This document shows positions 1-5,025 of a stretch of DNA of 5,829 nucleotides, in pieces; position 1 is the first letter of the stretch; each line of letters begins with the position of its first letter. Below the pieces are notes generated by a model. The model was not told the DNA's origin and did no database searches. It was given only the letters and a program-made list of their open reading frames with translations. The DNA lies in contig CAJOEB010000065.1 in NCBI GenBank assembly GCA_905233775.1, positions 1 to 5,829 of the forward strand. The letters are read 5' to 3'. The position numbers and the translations under genes were made by a program. Origin of the DNA: an uncultured Alphaproteobacteria bacterium. Its GTDB lineage: Bacteria > Pseudomonadota > Alphaproteobacteria > UBA3830.

Positions 1-99
1 TACGCCTTGACGGTCTACCAGTGCTTTTGCCAACGCTCGACTTATCAATCCTTTTCCTATTCCTCCCGAACCTTCAATGTAAAAATTTATTCTACGTTC
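1..99. repeat. Terminal direct repeat, left copy (circularisation overlap)
   Basis: These 99 bases are identical, base for base, to 5731-5829. An exact terminal repeat of this size inside a coding region is what a k-mer assembler leaves when it walks round a circle; the number 99 is a common k value. The minus-strand replication frame continues unbroken from one end to the other, which supports a real circle of 5730 bp. A true terminal repeat of a linear element is the less likely alternative. Confidence 0.9.
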
Positions 100-706
100 C
101 GGCATTGGGGCTATCTTACTGATGTAACGGATCCTGCAACGTTCCAAATACGCAAAATCCTGTTGATATTCATACGGATATTTTTCTATTACCTGTCTCA
201 ACGTCATTCCGTGTAATAACACATCTATTCTTATCTGCTCTTTTAAATTTAAGTCTCTGCCATACTTTATTTTGTTCTCCGCTCTCTTATCTAATTCTGC
301 GCGAAAATCAAAATTTGATTGTACTTCGCTGTCATCGTACAGACGTTTTCCCAGCATTTGTTGCTTTTCTTGTTCGTGCGTCAAATATTGCACACAGTCT
401 AAAAATGCTCCTGCTCCTTTTGCCGTTTCTACGTAATTATCTGCTATTCCAAACCACTTTGCTATTACACCTATTTCGACAGCACTTGTTCCACATTCAA
501 TCACAATATGCCAATGCGGCGGTTTTACTTCCCCTGCAATATGTTCAGGATTCTGTTCCTCATCTAACGCAGAATATACATCTTTATTGTGGCAAATATA
601 TGCCCAGCGTTTTATTAAGTTTAATTTTCTCTTCTGTCAACAAAACTTCCCCAGTTTCTGGATGTTTTTCGTACTGCATTATATTAAAAATTCTCCATTT
701 TGCCAT
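1..706 (-). pseudogene. rep: Plasmid replication protein Rep, N-terminal part (HUH nickase), frameshifted
   Basis: This is the first half of a rolling-circle-type Rep; the gene continues across the circle join into 5829-5026. The start is ATG at 706-704, seven bases after a perfect AGGAGG (719-714). Frame 1 gives MAKWRIFNIMQYEKHPETG (the first strand of the HUH fold) and then hits TAA at 586-584 after 40 residues. The rest of the protein lies in the +1 frame, open from 636 onward: KRWAYICHNKD, then PPHWHIVI (the HUH metal site, His64 and His66 in the repaired protein), then QYLTHE with the likely nicking Tyr107. Near the join comes the Walker A motif GSGGIGKG (Lys218). Removing one A from the run at 610-613 restores a continuous protein of about 469 residues. 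No usable start with a ribosome binding site exists in the second frame ahead of the HUH motif. The family call is strong; whether the shift is mutation, recoding or error is open. Confidence 0.85.
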
Positions 707-713
707 TCTAAAA

Positions 714-719
714 CCTCCT
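714..719 (-). promoter_or_regulatory. Ribosome binding site of rep
   Basis: On the minus strand AGGAGG occupies 719-714 and is separated by seven bases from ATG at 706. This perfect Shine-Dalgarno sequence fixes the start of rep in frame 1, upstream of the frameshift, and shows that the short N-terminal frame is the intended beginning of the gene. Confidence 0.85.
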
Positions 720-755
720 ACCAGAATTTCAAATTTTTATACCAATTTTTACAAT

Positions 756-784
756 ATAATACCAGTTTTTACAATATAAATCAA
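756..784 (-). promoter_or_regulatory. Putative rep promoter inside the iterons
   Basis: Reading the minus strand, TTGATT (784-779) is followed after 17 bases by TATTAT (761-756), with an extended -10 TGG (764-762) immediately before it. The predicted transcript start lies near 750, leaving a leader of roughly 40 bases before the rep ATG. The -10 element overlaps one of the TACCA repeats, so a protein bound to the repeats, most simply Rep itself, would be expected to repress this promoter. That regulation is inference. Confidence 0.6.
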
Positions 785-834
785 CTTAAACACTTGAAAA
801 AGTGGTAAAAATACCAAAATACCAGTTCATACCA

Positions 835-865
835 GCGCGCCCCCACAAGCCCGAAGGGGGCGCGC
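835..865. other. Candidate double-strand origin hairpin (nick site region)
   Basis: GCGCGCCCCC (835-844) and GGGGGCGCGC (856-865) are perfect inverted repeats of 10 bp enclosing the 11-base loop ACAAGCCCGAA. It is the only strongly GC-rich patch in an AT-rich non-coding region and lies between TACCA repeats. In Rep-nickase plasmids the nick site is typically exposed in the loop of such a cruciform next to the Rep binding repeats. The loop does not contain the TACTACGA nick motif of the pMV158 group, so the exact nick position is unknown. A transcription terminator is less likely, because no T-run follows on the plus strand. Confidence 0.6.
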
Positions 866-988
866 GCACGCGCATTATAGGTAAAAAATACCAGAATACC
901 AATTAACTTCCGAAAAAAGTTTTGAGCATTTTTTTTTCATTAATTTTCCATTTAAAATCAATTATCTTTTCTGTTGTTTTTGGATGGT

Positions 989-1078
989 AATCAGTCCTCG
1001 CCGCTAACTGTCAAGGACGCTAACGCGCCAGCAAGCTGGTTGCCTATCGGCAATCCTTGACATCGCGTCTTGCTGATT
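989..1078. other. Branched inverted-repeat structure, possible single-strand origin
   Basis: Nested inverted repeats predict one folded unit. The outer arm is AATCAG (989-994) with CTGATT (1073-1078). A 9-bp perfect stem is formed by TGTCAAGGA (1009-1017) with TCCTTGACA (1054-1062). Inside it are two adjacent hairpins: CCAGC-AA-GCTGG (1028-1039) and TTGCC-TATC-GGCAA (1040-1053). The heptamer CGCTAAC is also directly repeated at 1002-1008 and 1018-1024. Such folded non-coding DNA fits a single-strand origin or another single-stranded recognition site (oriT, recombination site). It could also be a structured RNA, but no promoter or terminator was identified for one. Confidence 0.5.
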
Positions 1079-1386
1079 CTTCTACAATTAACAACAGAAA
1101 AATTTCCTTCCTTCCAGCGGAAAATCTATTTCATTTTCAAAAAAATACCGTTACGAAGGATATACTTATTTTTAAATAAAACGTATTTCAGACAACTGTG
1201 CAGTTACAAAGGAGTAGAAGCATTTTCAAAAAAACTAAGAATCTATAATTTCCTTGCTTTAAAAAATTTTGCTTAGAAAAAGGAAAAAACTTCGTTGTGG
1301 AAAATACAGTAACTGTCTATAAAAAATGTAGATTGTAAATGTTAATTGACAGTGATTTACTACAGTCAACCGAGAATTTTTAGACA
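1079..1386. other. AT-rich non-coding stretch with small inverted repeats
   Basis: I see no convincing gene here; the open frames lack ribosome binding sites and give low-complexity Phe/Lys/Leu-rich products. The right part holds short symmetric sequences: ACAGT-A-ACTGT (1306-1316), ACTGTC (1312-1317) facing GACAGT (1348-1353), GTAAAT (1335-1340) facing ATTTAC (1355-1360), and TTGAC (1346-1350) facing GTCAA (1365-1369). These could be protein binding sites or weak hairpins upstream of the cargo gene. Their function is unknown. Confidence 0.4.
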
Positions 1387-1498
1387 ATTTCTCCCGATTT
1401 CTCCCGATTTAAATTTTAAATTTAAAATGAGACCTTGATTTTATTGGAAATGAAATGTATTTCTCCTAATTTCTCTCGATTTCTCTTAATTTCTCCTG
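1387..1498. repeat. Six 10-bp repeats ATTTCTCYYR upstream of the cargo gene
   Basis: Two head-to-tail copies (1387-1396, 1397-1406) and four more (1459-1468, 1469-1478, 1479-1488, 1489-1498) match ATTTCTCYYR. An AT-rich palindromic tract (about 1407-1427) and a short spacer separate the two blocks. The 10-bp period places every copy on the same face of the helix, as expected for cooperative binding by one protein. A weak promoter (TTGATT 1435-1440, 17 bases, TATTTC 1458-1463) would lie between and partly under the copies. They are therefore plausible operators of the following gene, whose product has a winged helix. Theta-type origin iterons are another possibility. Confidence 0.65.
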
Positions 1499-1506
1499 TT
1501 TTTTGT

Positions 1507-1513
1507 AAGAGGT
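1507..1513 (+). promoter_or_regulatory. Ribosome binding site selecting a GTG start
   Basis: AAGAGG (with G1511 and G1512) ends seven bases before GTG at 1520. The first ATG in the frame is at 1541, 28 bases from the same site, too far for normal initiation. This favours the GTG start. Confidence 0.6.
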
Positions 1514-1519
1514 AGTTAC

Positions 1520-3028
1520 GTGAACAATTATGATAATTTAATGGACTTAATAGAAAATTTGATTAAAGCTAAAGAAAGTCGTTATTTGGAATTTAAAACA
1601 TCCCAAAATACTCTTCCTAAAAGTTTTTGGGAAACTTATTCATCATTTGCTAATACGCAAGGTGGATATATTATCTTGGGTGTGGAAGAAAATAATCTCA
1701 ATAACATTGTTGGCGTTAATGATGTTGAAAAGATTAAGAAGGAAATTTTTTCTGGTGCAAATAATAAAGCCAAAGTTAGTTGTAATATCTTGGAAGAAGA
1801 TAACATCTGCGAACACGTTGTAAACGGAAAAACGGTTATTTCTATTTATATTCCTGAAATGAAAGATGAACAAAAACCGCTTTATTTGAATGATAACCTT
1901 AAATTTACATACATTCGTCAGTCGGATGGAGATTATAGAGCATCTGATGAAGATTTAAGACGTTTTATTCGCAATTCTCGTGATAATATCGATGCCGAAT
2001 TATTAGACGAAGAAAAATATACCATAGAAGATTTGAATCCTAATAGTGTGCTAATGTTTAAGAATATGGTTAGTCAACGTGAACCTTCAAAACGTTTTTT
2101 AGAAATGGATGATTTGGAATTCTTAAAAACAATGGGAGTTTTTCGTATAGATCACGACGATAAAAGAAAGTTAAAATTAACTTTAGCGGGATTGCTGTTT
2201 CTTGGAAAATTTGAGGCGATAACTTACAAAATCCCTCATTTTCATTTGGAGTATATAAATAAGCGTGGCAAGAATGTTATTCGTTGGGTAGATAGAGTAT
2301 CAACTGGAGATTTTGAAGAATTAAATTTATTTGAATTTCATCGAATTGTTTTGGAAAAATTACGACTCACAGTTGAAGAAGGTTTTGAATTGGATGCAAT
2401 GAGTGTGAGAAAACCAGAGTCCGAATTAAATGTGGCTTTACGTGAGGCATTAACAAATATGATTGTCCACGCTGATTATTTTGATTCAGAAAATATCCTC
2501 AAAGTTGAAGTAGACAATCTGTACTATATATTTTCTAATGCTGGTCATATGAAAATATCGGAAACTCAATTTTTTAATGGGGGACAATCTGTTGCACGTA
2601 ATCCTAATTTAGTTATGTTTTTTAGAAGATTAGGATACTGTGAACGTGCTGGTACTGGCGGTAAAGAAATTGCTGATGTTTATCAAAATATTAACAAATA
2701 CAGATTTCCAGAATTAGAAATTGCTCCAAATTATACAAGTTTAAAATTGTGGTGTGCGATACCAGCTGAAACATATCCAGAATTATCTAAACACGCGCAA
2801 ACAGTATTTAAATTTATAGATAAGAATGGGGATTTTAAAAAATCTAATATAATTCAAGGAACCGGTTTAAGTGAATATTATGTAAAGGATGCAATAAGAG
2901 AACTTAAAACTAAAAACCTCATTATATCAAACGGTAAAGGACCGGCAACTAGATATTTTCGTAATCTTAGTAAAGTTGAAAAGTTGAATGTTGCAGATAA
3001 AATAAAGGCTTTGGTAATGAATTCTTAA
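1520..3028 (+). CDS. AlbA_2 (Schlafen-like) / GHKL-type ATP-binding protein with winged helix
   Basis: This 502-residue protein resembles the family annotated as ATP-binding or RecG-related transcriptional regulator (COG2865-like). The AlbA_2 domain lies at about residues 12-150, with the hallmark ESRYLEFKTS (Glu24, Lys26) and FANTQGGYIILGVEE (about 43-57). A GHKL-like ATPase region spans about 220-410: REALTNMIVHADY (308-320, Glu309 and Asn313 forming the N-box), FSNAG (338-342), GGQSVARNP (354-362) and ERAGTGGKE (375-383). A winged helix occupies about 425-485. Length is normal for the family and the frame is clean. Family members are known beside restriction-modification and other defence genes, where their role is thought to be regulatory or effector-like; the exact biochemical role is unknown. 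Restriction-modification-like remnants lie directly downstream on the same strand, which suggests this was the middle gene of a defence operon. The start is GTG. It is the only clearly intact gene of the element. Confidence 0.85.
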   Translation: MNNYDNLMDLIENLIKAKESRYLEFKTSQNTLPKSFWETYSSFANTQGGYIILGVEENNLNNIVGVNDVEKIKKEIFSGANNKAKVSCNILEEDNICEHVVNGKTVISIYIPEMKDEQKPLYLNDNLKFTYIRQSDGDYRASDEDLRRFIRNSRDNIDAELLDEEKYTIEDLNPNSVLMFKNMVSQREPSKRFLEMDDLEFLKTMGVFRIDHDDKRKLKLTLAGLLFLGKFEAITYKIPHFHLEYINKRGKNVIRWVDRVSTGDFEELNLFEFHRIVLEKLRLTVEEGFELDAMSVRKPESELNVALREALTNMIVHADYFDSENILKVEVDNLYYIFSNAGHMKISETQFFNGGQSVARNPNLVMFFRRLGYCERAGTGGKEIADVYQNINKYRFPELEIAPNYTSLKLWCAIPAETYPELSKHAQTVFKFIDKNGDFKKSNIIQGTGLSEYYVKDAIRELKTKNLIISNGKGPATRYFRNLSKVEKLNVADKIKALVMNS

Positions 3029-3039
3029 AAGTTACATTT

Positions 3040-3045
3040 GAGGAG
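3040..3045 (+). promoter_or_regulatory. Ribosome binding site of the mod-like remnant
   Basis: GAGGAG lies 12 bases after the stop of the AlbA_2 gene and 10 bases before a TTG at 3056 (another TTG follows at 3059). The presence of a good site here indicates that a real downstream gene once began at this point, in operon arrangement with the upstream gene. Confidence 0.5.
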
Positions 3046-3055
3046 TTGAATAATC

Positions 3056-3175
3056 TTGTTGGCATTGAGTTGGGACGGCAAAGAAGAGTCAACTAAAATA
3101 GCAGAGAAAACGCCGCTACGCCTTTTGGAGTACAATTCCTCATTAAGTTACGGTGCGAAGTTAATTTTGCATTAA
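3056..3175 (+). pseudogene. Remnant of a Mod-like DNA methyltransferase N-terminus
   Basis: This short 39-codon frame begins at TTG and reads LLALSWDGKEESTKIAEK, then TPLRLLEYNSSLSYG, then a few unrelated residues before TAA. The pattern 'WxGK ... PxRLLE ... LSxG' is typical of the beginning of site-specific adenine methyltransferases of Type III-like systems, where a GxNLxALxxL segment and the DPPYNT motif normally follow. Here none of the catalytic region is present. The similarity ends near 3150, where the downstream sequence becomes the body of a Res-like gene in another frame. The most economical reading is a large deletion that fused the start of mod to the late part of res. The match was made from memory of the family and covers only about 30 residues, so it remains tentative. 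A chance small ORF is the alternative. Confidence 0.45.
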
Positions 3176-4410
3176 ATATTCATCCTAAACTTTTCAATAC
3201 GATAACAACGATTGAAATTGAAACCTCAACACAACCAAAAATTGATTCTCTGAATATGATTTTACAAAGTCAAGTTTCTTATGAGCAAACAGATAACGGA
3301 TATAAAGTTATTTTTAAAGATATTACTGATGAAAATATAAAAGAATTGACAGATAACAAAAATAAAATTTTTAGAAAATCTGAAGACCGTAATAAACTTT
3401 TACAAGCGATCTTTAAAGATAATTTCAAACCCTGTCAGAATAACTCACCAGCAAATAAAGACGAAAAATTTGAAATTCCCTATTTATGTTTAGATTTCGG
3501 AATAGGAGCAAAAATTGCAAGACGTGAAGATTTTGTTCCTGCAGAAGATTGGACAATGACAGAAACAGCAGACTACACTTTGCCACTTTCAAAAGTTGAT
3601 TCTGATATAAAATTCTATGAATTGAATTTGAATGGGAATAAATTAACAGAAAAATTATTACTTAATGACAATCAAAATTTATTTTCGGGAAAAACAAATT
3701 GGACTGAATCAGAATTAATCTGTTGGTTGTTAGAAAAAATAGCCAATAGTTTTGTCACGCCCGAAGATTTTGTAGAGTTTAGCCGTCGAGTGATAAATCA
3801 GCTGATTAATGAGAAAAAATTTACTTTAGAAGAATTGGTGCGGTTAAGGTTTTCAATAAAAAAATTACTTGAAGAGAAAATTGAAATCTTAATAGACAGA
3901 GCGTATCAAGAAAGTTGGAAAACAATTCTTTTTGCTGATGAAACACCAAAAGTTTGCGTTACTAAAGAGATTGCTTTTTCCTTTGACGCAATGCATTATC
4001 CAGCAAAGAAATTTCATATAGGCTCCGAACACTTTAATAAACATTTTTATGCTGAAATAGGTTATATGAACGAAGAAGAGATTATTTGTGCTCAATTTAT
4101 AGACGCAAATCCAAAAGTTGAAACGTGGATTAGAAATATCGAACGCGAACCTAATTATTCATTTTGGCTACCAACGCACAAAGATAAATTTTATCCTAAC
4201 TTTGTTGTAAAGTTGAAAGACGGAACATTTGCGGCAATTGAATATAAGGGAGAAGTTTATAAGACTAACGATGATTCCAAAGAAAAAAATATGTTGGGAA
4301 AAATTTGGGCTAATAAAAGTCACGGACTTTGTAAATTTCTTATGGCCGTTAAGCGTGATGATCTTGGTCGTAATCTTTCAACACAAATTAATGAATTTTT
4401 ATTAGATTAA
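3097..4410 (+). pseudogene. C-terminal fragment of a Type III-like restriction subunit (Res), nuclease motif altered
   Basis: The open frame starts after a TAA at 3094. Its first ATG is at 3256 (384 residues to the stop) with no ribosome binding site, and Res-like reading seems to extend upstream to about 3150. The C-terminal region matches the end of Type III-like Res proteins: SFWLPTHKDKFYPNF, then a charged turn, then AAIEYKGE, and later KIWANKSHGLCKFLMA. This is a PD-(D/E)xK endonuclease fold in which Glu329 and Lys331 (EYK) are present but the expected Asp of PDF is Asn315 (codon AAC, one transition from GAC). Family proteins are usually about 900-1000 residues; the entire helicase portion with Walker motifs is missing. 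Restriction activity is therefore not expected. The fragment might still be translated at a low level through coupling, or be a plain relic. It follows the AlbA_2 gene and the mod-like piece on the same strand. Confidence 0.7.
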
Positions 4411-4655
4411 ATTTAGCAATAGAATTTTATATTGTTTTCTTTGAATTTAACTCAAATGTTAATGTGTCATTTTTTGCACAAAAAATGTGAAATAAATTTT
4501 CAAACAAGGCGGAATCACATTCCTCCAGAAAGTTCACTTATACATTTCACAAAGTGAAATGCTAAAAATTGCTGATTCTACCTAAGGCAAAAATTGAACA
4601 AAAAATTTGCCAATCGCTACCGCTCTTTGAACTACGTTTTAAAAACACGGTTAAT
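4411..4655. repeat. Convergent intergenic region with four consecutive inverted repeats
   Basis: No gene is seen. Four hairpin-forming sequences follow one another: CATTTTTTG-CA-CAAAAAATG (4468-4487), GGAAT-CAC-ATTCC (4511-4523), CATTTCAC-AAA-GTGAAATG (4543-4561), and GGCAAA at 4586 facing TTTGCC at 4606-4611 (imperfect inner part). The region separates the plus-strand cargo from the minus-strand replication operon. Some of these may end transcription from either side, although none has the classic GC stem plus T-run. A single-strand origin or transfer origin would also fit a chain of hairpins. Confidence 0.5.
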
Positions 4656-4982
4656 CTAAGAACTTTTTGCTTTTTCTTTTTCATTTTCCAGTATCTCAAC
4701 TCGTTGTTTTAAATCTTCTACTTCTTTTTGAAGGTTAGAAATAACGAAACGAAAATCATCAATCGTAGCCGGAGAATTGGTAAGCGGCAATCCAGCTCCG
4801 TCATTAAATCCTCTAAGTTCTTCCAGACGTTCAACCGCAATATTATCAATGAACCACTTACCGCAATGAATCGTAGCGTGTTCTCCGTCGCTATTTATAT
4901 CTTGTAAGTGATTATTAATGTAATCCGACATAGCTTAAACAGATACCCCAAAATGTTGAGCCGTATCTTTTAAAGTTGCCAT
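4656..4982 (-). pseudogene. Small helix-turn-helix / coiled-coil protein, interrupted by a TAA codon
   Basis: The gene starts at ATG 4982 behind AGGAGGG (4994-4988, five-base spacer) and reads MATLKDTAQHFGVSV, TAA (4937-4935), Ala, then MSDYINNHLQDIN and onward to TAG at 4656. Without the stop the product would have 108 residues. The N-terminus has the helix-turn-helix pattern (TLKDTAQHFGVSV-x-AMSDYI), with the stop at the first position of the recognition helix. The middle GKWFIDNIAVERLEELRGF looks like a second conserved segment, and the last 35 residues form a Lys/Glu-rich coiled coil (NLQKEVEDLKQRVEILENE). It lies 43 bp after rep on the same strand, so the two probably form an operon. An HTH plus coiled coil suggests a DNA-binding accessory protein for copy control or segregation (compare KfrA- or RacA-type layouts), but I do not recognise a named family. 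An ATG three bases after the TAA could restart translation of a 91-residue product lacking half the DNA-binding domain. Confidence 0.7.
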
Positions 4983-4987
4983 TTTAT

Positions 4988-4994
4988 CCCTCCT
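4988..4994 (-). promoter_or_regulatory. Ribosome binding site of the small HTH gene
   Basis: AGGAGGG on the minus strand is followed by ATAAA and then ATG at 4982. The site is far stronger than anything before the internal ATG at 4931. This shows the gene was built to start upstream of the in-frame stop. Confidence 0.8.
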
Positions 4995-5025
4995 ATTTTT
5001 CAATATCAAACTGTTTCAAATTGAT

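Larger units (their letters stand above)
719..902. repeat. TACCA iterons (eight direct, one inverted copy)
   Basis: TACCA occurs in direct orientation starting at 719, 740, 760, 812, 820, 830, 889 and 897, mostly followed by G or A, and once inverted as TGGTA at 803-807. Two copies belong to a near-perfect 20-bp tandem repeat (741-760 and 761-780, ACCARTTTTTACAATATAA). A small inverted repeat, CACTT-GAAA-AAGTG, sits at 791-804. Clustered repeats directly upstream of rep and flanking a strong hairpin are the normal layout of a rolling-circle double-strand origin, with the repeats as Rep binding sites. No other gene is seen in this stretch. Confidence 0.75.

Noticed and set aside
315..779. Plus-strand open frame of 154 codons opposite rep
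   Set aside because: It is the complement of the Rep coding sequence and the rep promoter region; the minus-strand frame carries clear HUH motifs, so this one is a shadow.
835..865. Rho-independent terminator at the GC-rich hairpin
   Set aside because: The stem is strong, but no T-run follows on the plus strand and, on the minus strand, it would sit just upstream of the rep promoter. An origin hairpin explains the position better.
719..902. CRISPR array from repeated TACCA motifs
   Set aside because: The repeated core is only 5 bp with irregular spacing from 8 to about 59 bases, and there are no unique equal-length spacers or cas genes.
875..940. Minus-strand 21-codon frame beginning MKKKCSKLF between the origin hairpin and the branched fold
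   Set aside because: Very short, with no good ribosome binding site, and it runs into the TACCA repeats; nothing beyond an ATG supports it.
1070..1276. Plus-strand open frame of 68 codons
   Set aside because: It has no ribosome binding site, starts inside the branched inverted-repeat structure, and gives a low-complexity Phe/Lys/Leu-rich product expected from AT-rich DNA.
4584..4937. Alternative genetic code (TAA read as sense) to explain the interrupted HTH gene
   Set aside because: The Res-like frame ends at TAA and the AlbA_2 frame at TAA where family lengths predict, so TAA acts as a normal stop elsewhere in the element.
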